64,000 nt of DNA from Streptomyces sp. DT2A-34 (GCF_030499515.1 NZ_JASTWJ010000002.1:90653-154652); one strand, 5' to 3'. Positions 19,367 through 28,710 are shown, counted from the first letter of the stretch. Made by a program: numbers and translations. The notes: generated by a model not told the origin, from the sequence alone.

Positions 19367-20251
19367 ATGGACAAGGACGAAATCCGTGATGACCTAGTGA
19401 GTTCGGCTCAGCGTTGGGCCCGGACATCTATCGACGCCTACCTGCAAGAGCCGGCGGACCAGGACTTCGCCGTCCATCACATGGCTGTAGCCGTCGAACA
19501 TCTGGCGAAGGCGTGCCTAGCCTCCATCACCCTCACACTGCTGGCCGACATCAAGCCCTCTCTAGAAGATCTGCTGCTACTGGGCGGCCGAGAGGACAAG
19601 GTGGAGAAAGGGCGTGCGGCTCTCAGAACCGTCAGTGGCGCGGGGGTCGTAATGCGGCTCACGAAGTTGGGAATGGGCGAGGTACCACAGCAACTTGCGG
19701 CCTTGAGGGAGGCGCGTAACGGCGTCACTCACATGGGGTGGGGGAAGTCATCCAACGAGTGCCGGGAACTCCTGGCATCTGGCGTGAAGTACATCGATTC
19801 CTTGTTGCCCGAGCTAGCGAAGGAACCAGACTGGTTCTGGGACAAGTACTACCAGACGTGCAAGAGCCTCGTAGAGGAGACGACGTCCGAGCTGACAGTC
19901 CGCTACTCCGCCAAGATTCAGCGGGCGCAGGAGAACTTCGCGATCAAAACCGACGGCTTGTCCGAAAGTGAGAGGACGGCGGTGATTGCCAGCCTGGCGG
20001 CAGCGCCACTGCCCAGCCGCTGGCTTCTACACGTACCCACGACGTGTCCGGCTTGCGGGAAGCCTGCGTTCATCAGCGGGCGCGACAAGAGCGGGGACTA
20101 TGGGGATATCTGGTTCTTCCCGCGCTACTTCGGGTGTCGGGTCTGCGACCTCACACTGACCGGACCCGAACTGGACCTCGCGGATATGAGAGCTCACTCC
20201 CTGCGCACCGAAGAAGAGGTGGATGACGACTGGGAACCCGACTTCGACTGA
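19367..20251 (+). CDS. HEPN-like domain protein with C-terminal zinc ribbon
   Basis: The product has 294 residues from ATG 19367. The frame is open further up, but codon quality drops there. The N-terminal ~200 residues are alpha-helical with EHLAKACLASI and LREARNGVTHMGW. R117-N-G-V-T-H122 fits the Rx4–6H motif of HEPN ribonucleases, preceded by the usual helix for partner binding. Residues ~227–265 hold two CxxC pairs (CPACGKPA...CRVCDLT), a zinc ribbon. The tail is acidic (EEEVDDDWEPDFD). HEPN proteins commonly act as RNA-cutting toxins or effectors in defence loci. The divergent AbiJ-like gene and the CoiA-like nucleases nearby support a defence setting, but catalytic activity is inferred from the motif only. 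Confidence 0.7.
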   Translation: MDKDEIRDDLVSSAQRWARTSIDAYLQEPADQDFAVHHMAVAVEHLAKACLASITLTLLADIKPSLEDLLLLGGREDKVEKGRAALRTVSGAGVVMRLTKLGMGEVPQQLAALREARNGVTHMGWGKSSNECRELLASGVKYIDSLLPELAKEPDWFWDKYYQTCKSLVEETTSELTVRYSAKIQRAQENFAIKTDGLSESERTAVIASLAAAPLPSRWLLHVPTTCPACGKPAFISGRDKSGDYGDIWFFPRYFGCRVCDLTLTGPELDLADMRAHSLRTEEEVDDDWEPDFD

Positions 20252-20294
20252 TCCAGCGGCGTATCACGTCGTCTGGCGGTGTCGGGTGGAGCAG

Positions 20295-21683
20295 CTACGG
20301 GCAGCTGTCAGGTGTGCGGCCCAGCAGCGTTCGGAAGAAGTCGGTGAGCACGGGGCGGGCGCGCTCGCGGTCGCGCAGTTCGTCATGGCCGAACCGGAAC
20401 ACCTCGTATCCGCGGAACTTCAGGTCGCGGTCACCGGCCATGGTGGCGGCGTACCTTGCGCTGTCGGGTACGGCTCCACCGTCGCGCGTGTAGTGCTGCA
20501 TGCCGTCGACTTCCAGCACCACGCGGCGGTTCCCGGGCAGCAGCATGAGGAAGTCCATGCGGAGGTTCTGCATGGCACGCTCTCCGCGCTCGCGGAGGGT
20601 CTTGGGGTCCCAGTGCACCCATATCTCTGGCAGGAGCGCGGGTACCTCGTGCAGTTGGCCCTTGTAGAGGTTGTGGTAGAGCCAGAAAAGATTCTTCTGG
20701 CCTGCGGACTCACGTGGCAGGGAAGCCTGCATGCGGTCGTAAAGGGTGTGGCGGGCCGTCTCCGTGTCCTCGATGCTGCGGGTTTCCTGCCACCAGGACA
20801 GCAGGTCGCTCCAGAGGAGCCCGTTTTTGCCTACTGGGTGGTTGTAGACCAGGATCTTGTCGGCTTGTTCGGCGATCTCGATGTCGTTGTCGAGGGCGCT
20901 GGTGAAGCGGATGTCGGGCTTTCCCTGGGTGGCGAAGATGAGGTTGCGCGGCCGGCGGGCGGTGCCGCGACCGAGCTGGTGCAGGTGGAACTGAGGGTAT
21001 CCGTCCGTCTCCCCTTCTTGACGGAGCTGTGCGCCGACCGGCTGCAGATGGCGGTTGGCCAGTTCGACGAAGCGGCGCTGTGCCTGCTCGTCAGGAAGAA
21101 CCTCTGGCGCGGCCAGGCCCTCGAGGAAGCGGCCGAATCGAGGATGTGGGGCTTCGAAGGCTCTGAGCTGCTCGAAGAGGTCCTCGGTCGACCAGTCGTC
21201 TGGAAACCTGATCACGTGGCGCTGGATGTCGGAGCGCAGGGTGCCAAGGTGGGGCCCCCACACGTTGAACTCGTCCTCACCGAGATCCCACAGGTTGCCC
21301 AGCAGGGTCAGAAATCGGTCCGGATACGTGAGGTGATCGGAGAGGTCGAGTTCCTTGGCCAACTCTCGCCGCGTACGGCCGGGAATCTCCACGTAGTCGC
21401 CACCGAGCCACACAACGTCCTGCAGTTCCATCTGCTCGGGAGCGAGAAGCGGCTCGCTGTCGAGAACTGCCTGAGCCACATGAGGCAGTCGGTCGTCCGG
21501 GCAGGCCCCCAGGCTCGCGGTCAAGCGCTCGTGTTTGCTCGCTTGGTCTTTGGGAGGAGGTGAGGGCAGGCCCAGTCGCTCGCACAGCGCTGGCAGATCC
21601 TCATGCCCATATCGCTGGTACAGCGTGATGCACACGCCTTCGATAAGGCTCCGCAACCGCTGAAGGTCCATCTGCTCAGCCAT
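20295..21683 (-). CDS. AbiJ-NTD-like protein with Vsr/DUF559-type nuclease domain
   Basis: From ATG 21681–21683 (MAEQMDLQ) the product has 462 residues. The first ~80 form a helical domain ending in LCERLGLP, of the kind placed before effector domains in conflict proteins. Residues ~95–150, with IPGRTRRELAKELDL, resemble the AbiJ N-terminal domain family. The last ~100 residues contain MDFLMLLPGNRRVVLEVDG and later FRGYEVFRFGHDEL, the D...ExD pattern of DUF559 proteins, which share the Vsr-like nuclease fold. The frame upstream to 21998 has no protein-like content and is excluded. An abortive-infection role, with DNA or RNA cleavage on phage sensing, is inferred from domain composition. Confidence 0.75.
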   Translation of the reverse strand: MAEQMDLQRLRSLIEGVCITLYQRYGHEDLPALCERLGLPSPPPKDQASKHERLTASLGACPDDRLPHVAQAVLDSEPLLAPEQMELQDVVWLGGDYVEIPGRTRRELAKELDLSDHLTYPDRFLTLLGNLWDLGEDEFNVWGPHLGTLRSDIQRHVIRFPDDWSTEDLFEQLRAFEAPHPRFGRFLEGLAAPEVLPDEQAQRRFVELANRHLQPVGAQLRQEGETDGYPQFHLHQLGRGTARRPRNLIFATQGKPDIRFTSALDNDIEIAEQADKILVYNHPVGKNGLLWSDLLSWWQETRSIEDTETARHTLYDRMQASLPRESAGQKNLFWLYHNLYKGQLHEVPALLPEIWVHWDPKTLRERGERAMQNLRMDFLMLLPGNRRVVLEVDGMQHYTRDGGAVPDSARYAATMAGDRDLKFRGYEVFRFGHDELRDRERARPVLTDFFRTLLGRTPDSCP

Positions 21684-21882
21684 CCCACGATGATGAGCCA
21701 GGCCACGCTTCAGATTCCAGACGCGGCCGCACTGGGCCGTCCGCGACTTTTCCTTCGAGGCGAAGGCGGGGGCTTCAGAAGGTACGACGCCGCAGGCTGG
21801 AGGCCCTCTGTCAGTGGGGCCTGGTATCTGGTGTGCTGTCAGATACGCCGTCAGCATGCCGGATCGCCGGGAGATGCGATTC

Positions 21883-23305
21883 ATGCCTTTCACTGCGCTG
21901 CATCCCGAGCTGGGCCTTCTCGACTCGACCCTCACTGGTCTCGGACACGACCTGAAGTGGGGCCAGGTCCACAAGGTCCACCCCCGCGTCCCACTCACCT
22001 GCCCCGACTGCTCCTGGGGCCTCCACCCGAAGGTCTCCCGCTACGGGGTCCGGTTCTTCTGCCACGACCGCAACCGACCGGAGTCGTGTGAACTGCTGAA
22101 CGAGTCGTGGGAGCACCACATGCTCAAGCTGGAGATGGCGGGCGCGATCCGGGCCGCCGGGTGGTTCGCGGCCCTGGAGGTGCCAGCCGAGGACGGGTCA
22201 TGGCGGGCGGACGTCATGGCCTCGTCCGCGGACGGGAGCCGACGCATGGCCTGGGAGGCGCAGCTGTCGCCGATCACTGTGGACGACATCGCCACCCGCA
22301 CTGACCGGTACGCCGAAGAGGGGATCCGGGTGTGCTGGGTGCACCCGGGCGCGCGGCCGCCGCAGTGGATCAGCGCAGTGCCGGCCGTCCGGGTCAGGGC
22401 TCCGCAGGAGCGGGATCAACCGTGGGTGGTGGACGACGGGCTTGCCGGGTTCGTGTACCGGAGCGGGCGGTGGGAGTTCCAGGAGGAGCCGCTCGAGCGG
22501 TTCGTGCGCTGGGCGCTGGAAGAGCAGCTCGTTCCCGTCGGGGTGCTACCTCGATACCGGCGGGTGTACCGGGTGGTCGACGGTGAGCAGCGGCGGTTCC
22601 GCCGTGATCAGTGGTGGACATCGCGGAGGTCGATCGCCGATCAGGATAAGCACGAGGCCATGCGGCAACGGCAGGAGGCCGCGCGGGCGGAACGGGAGGC
22701 GCGGCAGAAGGAGCAGGAAGAGGCTGCGGAGCGGCGGCGCCAGGAGCTGGAGGAGCAGGAACGTGCGCGGAAGGCCGAGGAGGCCGAACGCCGACGCCTT
22801 CAGCGGGAGGAGGAAGCCCGCGTGCGCTTGGAGGAGGCGCAGCGCCGATGGGCAAGAGGAGGACGCGCGCCGGGAGCGGGAGCGGGTGGAACGCGAGGCG
22901 CGTCTTGCCCGGGAGCAAGCCGAGCGTGAAGAGCAGGAGCGCCAGGACCTGGCGACGGCGCGAGCGTGGTGGTGTCGGCTGTCGCCGCAGCAGCAGACCG
23001 AGCTGTTCGCCGCCGTCGCCGAGTACGCCTGGCGCGAGTCGAGTGTTCGAGTGGAACTCCCGGAGAAGCCGATGATGTGGCCCCAGTACGCCCGCGGTGT
23101 CCCCATTCATGTGGCCGACAAGCGGCGGACACTGTACGGAATCGTGCGGCCCTGCCCCGGCCTGGTCGCCGCCTGCCCCACGCTCGCGGAGGAGCTGGTC
23201 TTGGTCCGCAGCGCCCACGAGGCGCGCGAACTCGCCGCCGTCCTGCCCCAGAGCCGGATCGTCCACCTCGACCTGCCCGAGCACGAACAACTCACCATGT
23301 GCTGA
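21883..23305 (+). pseudogene. Frameshifted CoiA-like nuclease with long coiled coil
   Basis: ATG 21883 follows GGGAG by nine bases. The N-terminal half matches CoiA-family proteins: MPFTALHPELG, a zinc-binding CPDC...FFCHD segment, then ESWEHHMLKLEMAGAIR. The nuclease core is ADVMAS...AWEAQLSP, with Glu-x-Gln in place of ExK. It continues as a glutamate/arginine-rich coiled coil. Near 22835–22855 the coil shifts by one frame (EEAQRR to ADGQEEDARRERERVERE) and carries on to a compact C-terminal domain that ends at 23305. The total span is one base more than a multiple of three. If the shift is real, only ~330 residues including the nuclease domain are made. If it is a sequencing error, the gene encodes ~474 residues. 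Confidence 0.8.
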
Positions 23306-23422
23306 AGCGGCGGGCTGGCAGCACTTCCACGGCAGCAGCATCGCCACCGCGCGGGCCTGCCTCTCCTCCCTCGGCGCTGGGCCTTGCCGGGCGGCCCCAG
23401 GCGGGTCCGCCCGGCAAGGCCC

Positions 23423-23707
23423 TCAGGTCAGGGCAGCGTGGCCGGCCTCAGTGGCCTCCATCAGGTCTGGCCGCTCTCCGTTCGCCGGGTGGACAATCCG
23501 GATGAGACCGCCGTCGTGCAGGTCGATCATCGCTTTGTAGAGCCCGAACTGCTTTTCCTGCCATGCCACACGCCGAGGGTCTTCCTCTGTGGCGCTTCGT
23601 TCGAAGTTCGCCGGGTGGATGGTGTGAAAGAAGTCGGAGGCAGCCACGGGCTCTGGTGACTGGGCGATCAGACGGAGGAGCTCATACTCGTCGGCGTTCA
23701 GCGTCAT
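23423..23707 (-). CDS. Small winged-helix-like hypothetical protein
   Basis: The product has 94 residues from ATG 23705–23707 (MTLNADEYELLRLIAQ). The pattern of helix, turn, helix, then GLIRIVHPANGERPDLMEATEAGHAAL is typical of a winged-helix fold: the last segment reads like the wing and the common 'TEAGHAAL' ending of MarR/PadR-type proteins. No ribosome binding site is obvious, so it may be leaderless. It is convergent with the CoiA-like gene. Confidence 0.65.
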   Translation of the reverse strand: MTLNADEYELLRLIAQSPEPVAASDFFHTIHPANFERSATEEDPRRVAWQEKQFGLYKAMIDLHDGGLIRIVHPANGERPDLMEATEAGHAALT

Positions 23708-23876
23708 GACGGCAGCGTAGAGGCCGGGCTAGACAGCGTTGACGGATCCCGGCCCAGGTGTCGATAGACGTGGCGAAGGACGGCAGCCCGGCCGGTCGGG
23801 CCCCGTGACCCTTCTCGGTCGGGTGAAGCCCGCCGCGTCCCAGAACCTTCGGGCTCGCTGACGCGTAGTGCCAGGC

Positions 23877-24131
23877 ATGAGGCAGATCAATGACGCGCAT
23901 GTGGCAAGGCCGGGTCTGGCCGTGGTGGAAGTCGCGGCCGCCGATGATGAGACCGCGCTTGCGGTCCAGGAGTTGCTCGCCGCCCGCTGGGGAATCGCGC
24001 CGGCGGACCGTACGACCCGCGAGCCTGATGAACCCGGCGTACGGCTGCGCTGCTTCCTGGATCTGCGCCAGGAACCCGAACCCGAAGCGGAGCACCAGGC
24101 GGAGGGCGAGCCTGCCCCGGTGGCCGTCTGA
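23877..24131 (+). CDS. DUF6207-like small protein
   Basis: ATG 23877 gives 84 residues. LAVVEVAAADDETALAVQ, followed by AARWGIAPADRTTREP and RLRCFLDLR, matches the Streptomyces DUF6207 family as I remember it. Members are ~80–100 residues, cytoplasmic and of unknown function. The C-terminus is a glutamate-rich tail. An in-frame GTG three codons upstream (23868) is an alternative start. Confidence 0.75.
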   Translation: MRQINDAHVARPGLAVVEVAAADDETALAVQELLAARWGIAPADRTTREPDEPGVRLRCFLDLRQEPEPEAEHQAEGEPAPVAV

Positions 24132-24262
24132 CCTGCCGTGGACGCCGTCAGCGGCAGCATGGTCGGGAGTTCCCCTCGCGCCCGACCACGAGCCTGACCA
24201 AGACCGGTCCGGCCATGGCAAGTCACCGGGCGGCCGATGACCTGTGGGGAAGGCATGGCGCG

Positions 24263-24505
24263 GTGACGTGGACACTGCCGGAGCCGATGCTGGCCACCCC
24301 CGTGCCTGATCCTGCTCTGCGGCCGGGGTGGAACACCGCTCACCACTGCATCCACCACACCACCGGGGTGTGCGGGTGGATGCACCACAAGAAGCCCGCG
24401 GACAAGTACGAGACCGCGAAGTGCAGGGACGCTTCCCTGTCGTACTCGCGGCACTCACAGGGCACCTGCTCCCACCATCACGGCGTCCGCTACTGGTTCA
24501 AGTAG
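24263..24505 (+). CDS. Chimeric ORF: DNA ligase N-terminus joined to a DUF3761-like domain
   Basis: The GTG start at 24263 has GGAAGG ten bases upstream. The first ~23 residues (VTWTLPEPMLATPVPDP...) are the conserved beginning of Streptomyces ATP-dependent DNA ligases, which should continue with the KWDG active site. Instead, after LRPGW, the frame enters a cysteine/histidine-rich segment ending ASLSYSRHSQGTCSHHHG, which is the core of DUF3761. The product is 80 residues. The ligase start, with its ribosome binding site, seems to have been joined to the end of an unrelated gene by recombination near 24330. It may be translated, but function is unknown. Confidence 0.6.
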   Translation: MTWTLPEPMLATPVPDPALRPGWNTAHHCIHHTTGVCGWMHHKKPADKYETAKCRDASLSYSRHSQGTCSHHHGVRYWFK

Positions 24506-24622
24506 ACCGCTCCGACTCTCCCCGTGTTTCTCAATACGCCCCGTTTCCGCAGTTCAACCCCGATTGTCAGACCCTCCCCGTAGCGTTGTGCGTCCTACTC
24601 GTGGCGGCTGCGGGGAGCATCA

Positions 24623-25845
24623 ATGGACGACGACCTTCAGATCGACAGCGACGAAGACCTCTTCCGCAACCCCGTCTACTATGAACCGGCCGGCCGCAAC
24701 CTCGACCTGGACCGCCCCGACCTCGGCGTCCCGCAAGGCCAAGACCTCCTGAACGTGCTGCTGCGCATGCGAGGACGTGTCCCCGTCGAAAAGCGCGGAC
24801 TCATCTGCCCCGACTGCCGGGACCTCCGCGGTCGGCGCGTCCCCATGTACCTCGTCCAGCGTGACGGCGTATGGCTCGCCTCCCACTACCGGAAACCCGG
24901 GGAGAAGCCCATCAGTCACGAGTCCGACGAGCACCTCGCCCGCAAGGAACGTGTCGCGAAGGACTCCGAAGATCACGGCTTCCACGCCGACATCGAGTCG
25001 CAGACCGCCGACGGGCACGCGCGCCTCGATGTACGGATCAACGGCGCCAACGGCATCGTCTAGGCTACGAGCCTCAGCTGAGCGCTCAGACAGCCCGCGG
25101 AATGCGTGCACGGGAGGTGTTCCGGCGCCGCGGCGGTATTCAGTCGGTCTGGGACTTCGCCGACCCCGACCACGCTGGCATCGGCACCGTCCCATACGTG
25201 CGCACGCCCAACCTGCCGGCCTCCGTGATCCGCGTGCAGAAGAACCCCATCGCGGTCCAGGATGGCAACTTCGTCCTGGAGGAGGGCCAGTGCAGCCAAA
25301 ACGGCGCGCTCACCCGGTGCCCAGAGAAGCCCTACGACCCGGAGAACCCCACCGACGCCGGGTACTGCGGGGGCTGGCACCGCGTCCTCATGCCCGCCCA
25401 TCAGTCGAGCACTTTCACAGGGGAAGGCGGCCTGACCCTTACCCGGTTCATCGTGGAGGCTGCAGCCGGTGAGCGGGTCCCGTTCCAGCGGAGCGGCCAC
25501 CACGGTTGGCTCCCCGCCCGGCAGTGGCAGCAGTACCTCGAGGCGAACGGGCCCGCCCTGGACGACGGGGAACGCCAGCCATCCGTACGACAGGGGGACC
25601 GGCGCGACAGGTGCACCGAGGACCGTCCGGCTGCGGAGGTGCGGGCTGAACCGAAGCATCCACGTGGCAGCCGCGCGATCGTCCTTGAGTCCCGCCCCCG
25701 AGAAACCGAGACGGCCAGGGTTCCGGTCGACGCGTCGGGTCAAACGATCCCGCTCTGCCGCTTCGGCTGCGGTCAGCCCGCAAGCCTTCAAGGACCCGAA
25801 GGGCTGCCCGAACACTTCTCGTGCCGCAGGAAGCATGAGGCGTGA
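24623..25845 (+). pseudogene. Second frameshifted CoiA-like / REase-fold protein
   Basis: ATG 24623 has GGGGAG at good spacing. The first frame encodes 146 residues with a zinc-like CPDCRDL, an ESDEHLARKERVA helix and RLDVRINGANGI, then hits a stop at 25061–25063. In the next frame the protein continues without a gap as LGYEPQLSAQTARGMRAREV and runs to 25845, ending in a CRFGCGQ...FSCRRKHEA zinc-binding tail. The D...YEPQLS pattern is the same D-ExQ core seen in the CoiA-like gene at 21883. The span is one base short of a multiple of three, so a one-base loss near 25055–25062, inside the catalytic core, would inactivate it. Intact length would be ~407 residues. Confidence 0.75.
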
Positions 25846-25916
25846 ATAGATCTCTGGCGGGCGATTGGCCGTGCCGGATGATGGCCGCGGTGGCCAGCTA
25901 GCGTCAGGCTGCATTG

Positions 25917-25985
25917 TCGGTGGTTGGGGGCGGTGGGGGCTCCACCAGATTCTCTGGTGGAGCCCCCACCGCCCCCAACCACCGA
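25917..25985. repeat. 33-bp perfect inverted repeat with 3-nt loop
   Basis: Positions 25917–25949 and 25953–25985 are exact reverse complements over 33 bases, with the loop TTC at 25950–25952. The arms contain GGGGGCGG and its complement and would form an extremely stable hairpin. It lies 72 bp after the CoiA-like stop. There is no T-tract after either arm. It could be a factor-independent terminator, an RNA stability element or a recombination remnant. Confidence 0.9.
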
Positions 25986-26396
25986 GCAGGTCTGCTGGAA
26001 CAGTCCCTGCTTTGTTCCCCTGAGTGTCGAGTGGCGATGGCCGGGGGAGCCGTGCGGTCAAAGCACCGCAACGCCTTGACGACGAGTATGTCGGGGGCCG
26101 GAACGGATGGACAGCGGCGACCGGACACATTTGGTTCTGTCTCGTGCCGCCGTGGTGGCTTGTCCGGGCCCTTGTAGCCGCTGAGCTGTGTGTTTCATGA
26201 GGCGGCGGGGTGTTTCACCGCCGCCGATTCAAGTGTTTTGCCCGGACAGAATGAAACGGTGGGCTGTGCCCGTTGGACTTACCCCCTACGCGCCCGGAAC
26301 GATGACAGGCAGTCGCTCAACTCCACTGGGCTGGAAACCAGTTGGAGTACGTACAGGGCGGCTTGTCGAGTGGCGAACCGGTAGTGGAGTCCATCT
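25986..26396. other. Intergenic region between hairpin and membrane-peptide gene
   Basis: About 410 bp without a supported gene. A weaker hairpin (GGCGGCG / CGCCGCC, loop of ~11) is centred near 26211. The promoter for the 26397–27706 pair should lie in the last 150 bp, but no clear consensus is visible. Confidence 0.4.
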
Positions 26397-26630
26397 ATGC
26401 CCAAAGCAAGAGAGGCCGCCAACAGCGCGGCGCGTCCCCCTCGTTCCGAATCGACTGCCGTACCCACGGCAGCAGCTCTCCTCGTGATGACCGTGCTCCT
26501 GATTGTTGCCGGTCTCGTCTGGTCCGGCATGCCTTTGGAAAGCGTCGTCACGGTGGTGACGGTGGGCGCTGGCCTGGGCCTCTGGGTCGTACGGGAGCTG
26601 ATCGCCGCGTCTCGATCGGGCCGCCGCTGA
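26397..26630 (+). CDS. 77-residue two-span membrane protein
   Basis: ATG 26397 has GGAG seven bases upstream. A hydrophilic N-terminus is followed by two hydrophobic helices (AAALLVMTVLLIVAGLVW and VVTVVTVGAGLGLWVV) and a basic tail. Its stop overlaps the start of the next gene (TGATG), so the two are translationally coupled. No family recognised. A small membrane protein coupled to a DNA-binding protein might be a sensor or an immunity partner. Confidence 0.7.
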   Translation: MPKAREAANSAARPPRSESTAVPTAAALLVMTVLLIVAGLVWSGMPLESVVTVVTVGAGLGLWVVRELIAASRSGRR

Positions 26631-27706
26631 TGGGAACCGCGGCGTTCGAGGATGGGCCCCAGATGCCGCCTTCCCTGGTTCAGCGAGCTCTTCGCAAGAA
26701 GTCCTCTGGCACCGGACAGGTGGAGGCCTACGCCGCGCTGGGAGCTCACCTGAAGCAGCAGCGGCAGCTGGCCCGCCTGTCCCTGCGTGCAGTGGCGGCG
26801 CGGCTCGAGGGCCGGCCGGGATGTTCGGCGGCCTCACTGTGCCGGGCAGAGCGGGGCCGCAGTTCTGTCCGCTGGGAGACCGTGGCGGGTTTCCTGACGG
26901 CGTGTGGTGCGGATGTACGGCCCGCCAGGAAGTTGTGGTTCGAGGCCTCGCTGGCCACGAAGAAGCAGCCCCGTCCTGCAAGGGGAGCCAACCATGTCAC
27001 GCGTCCGGGATTGGACCCGCAGCTCATCGGGACCCCAGCGGCGCTGATCGAGGCCATGCGGCTGCTGCGCATTAACCGGGGCAGCCCTACTTTGCGGACA
27101 CTCGAGCGGCGGGCGCGGCGTGAGCTGGGTTGCCGGCTAGCGCGCAGCACGCTTTCGGACGTCCTGCGTGGCAGCCATCTGCCCTCGGAGGCTTTCTTCC
27201 GGACGTATCTCCTGGCGCTGGGACTCAGCCCGTTGGAGGCTCAGCCGTGGCTGTCCGCGTGGTCACGGGTGCACATGACGAGCAGAGGGACTGACCGGGC
27301 AACGTACGCGCCCGCGGCTGCAGATCTGTTGCACCTGGCCCGTCAGGGGATACGGAAGGCTCGGACAGGCACGCCCAATGAATGTTTCGCCGAAGCGCAT
27401 CTTGCGGCGTTGCGTACGGCCGCAGCCGTCTTGGCGACACGAGGCCGTCCCGAGTCGACACGCAAGCGGGGGCGCATTCGCAGCGCCTGGGAAGTCCTGC
27501 CAGAGATCGCTCCAGAACTCAGTTCCTGGGCCGAGCATTTCGGAGCACAGGCCACGCAAAGGGCTCGCGCTGAGGCAGGCATCACAGGAGCGGCGTCGCC
27601 ACGGGATGCGCAGGAAATGGCGAGAGACGCCGATATGTTCCTTCGCTTGGTGGAACGCATGCTGTTGCTCCCCACCAGAGCGAATCTCGCCGACCGGGCA
27701 GCCTGA
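26630..27706 (+). CDS. XRE-type HTH regulator
   Basis: ATG 26630 overlaps the preceding stop by one base; 358 residues. Residues ~30–85 form an XRE/Cro helix-turn-helix (YAALGAHLKQQRQLARLSLRAV...CRAERGRSSVRWETVAGFLTACGAD). A second HTH-like segment lies at ~130–190 (LERRARRELGCRLARSTLSDVL...YLLALGL), a duplicated arrangement found in Streptomyces signalling regulators. The C-terminus is helical without a named domain. Translation coupling with the membrane peptide upstream implies joint function. Confidence 0.75.
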   Translation: MGTAAFEDGPQMPPSLVQRALRKKSSGTGQVEAYAALGAHLKQQRQLARLSLRAVAARLEGRPGCSAASLCRAERGRSSVRWETVAGFLTACGADVRPARKLWFEASLATKKQPRPARGANHVTRPGLDPQLIGTPAALIEAMRLLRINRGSPTLRTLERRARRELGCRLARSTLSDVLRGSHLPSEAFFRTYLLALGLSPLEAQPWLSAWSRVHMTSRGTDRATYAPAAADLLHLARQGIRKARTGTPNECFAEAHLAALRTAAAVLATRGRPESTRKRGRIRSAWEVLPEIAPELSSWAEHFGAQATQRARAEAGITGAASPRDAQEMARDADMFLRLVERMLLLPTRANLADRAA

Positions 27707-27873
27707 TCTACCTGCATCGCGCGCGGCCCCGCCGTCGCGCGCGAGGGCGAGCCGCGCGGCGCCCAATCCCCCCACGCCGCGCGGCCGATCTGCCCCGCCC
27801 CACCCCGCTTCTTCCTGCTGGGGCGCGTAGAGGGGATGTCGGGCTGGCAACAAGCTCCGACCGGCCCTTGCCG

Positions 27874-28710
27874 TCAGCGCCGGCGGAGTTCCTCCGCCCA
27901 GTCCCGGAGCCGGTCCTCGAGGACCAGGTTGTCGCCGCGGGCCACGGTCTGCAGCATCTGGGCGCACATGGTCGCTTCGGCGGCGAGGCCGGCCTGGCTG
28001 CCCAGGATCGGGAAGACGGTGCGGATGCGGGCGGCGGTGTCCGGCTGGAGCAGTGCGTAGGCGTAGAGCGTGGCGGCGTCGAAGCCCTCCGGCGCGCGGC
28101 CCCAGCCCTCCCAGTCCAAGAGCCGCAGCGGCGACGCGGTGAGGTTCGCCCAGTGCACGTCGGAGTGGGCGGTGGTCCAGCAGGTGACGGCGGGGGCCGG
28201 AATGCCTACGAACTGGGGAATCGCCCGGTCCATGTACTGCTGTCGTACGGCGACGCGGTCGGTGTCAACGGCCGCCACCTTCTCCAGCGTCCCGGCGAGC
28301 TCCTGCCACCAGGAGTCAGACAGCTGGGCCTCGTGCTGGAGGATCGGATCGTCGGACAGGACCGGCTCGTCGACGCGCACCGACAGCTCCGCCCGGTAGG
28401 CGGTGCCGTCGTCGACGGCGTCATGGACGGCCAGGAGGGCGGGCCGGTGCCCGTCAAGGCCGCCGAAGGCCTGCTGGGCATCCAGGGCGCCGTCCCACAA
28501 CTTCCCCGACGCCTTGTCCTCTGGCGCGGACGCCAGCCGCAGCCAAGCAGGTTGGCCGTCGGCGGTGCGGGCCGGGGCTCCTAGGGTGCGCCCGGCCCAT
28601 CCCCAGCACTCCCCGCCCGGCTCGAGTTGTACGTCCAGGGCTTTCGCGGCGCGGGCGTGGTGGGCGCGCATGCGGCGCTCGGTATCCGGGTCAGGGGGAG
28701 GCGAGTACAC
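27874..28710 (-). CDS. Aminoglycoside-phosphotransferase-fold kinase
   Basis: The product has 278 residues. The kinase catalytic loop AHSDVHWANL corresponds to HGDxHxxNL of the APH/choline-kinase superfamily, with serine replacing glycine, and LLDWEGWG is the metal-binding D-x-E. It is the last gene of the operon that starts at 30939 and overlaps the aldo-keto reductase by 20 bases. In such a context the substrate could be the encoded peptide or a small metabolite. Antibiotic resistance is possible but not supported by anything specific. Confidence 0.75.
   Translation of the reverse strand: MYSPPPDPDTERRMRAHHARAAKALDVQLEPGGECWGWAGRTLGAPARTADGQPAWLRLASAPEDKASGKLWDGALDAQQAFGGLDGHRPALLAVHDAVDDGTAYRAELSVRVDEPVLSDDPILQHEAQLSDSWWQELAGTLEKVAAVDTDRVAVRQQYMDRAIPQFVGIPAPAVTCWTTAHSDVHWANLTASPLRLLDWEGWGRAPEGFDAATLYAYALLQPDTAARIRTVFPILGSQAGLAAEATMCAQMLQTVARGDNLVLEDRLRDWAEELRRR

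Noticed and set aside
20223..21563. 446-codon plus-strand frame
   Set aside because: Antisense shadow of the AbiJ/Vsr-like gene, which has clear domain motifs on the minus strand.
25917..25985. Hairpin as a normal intrinsic terminator
   Set aside because: No T-tract on either side and a stem far longer than usual; kept as an unexplained repeat.
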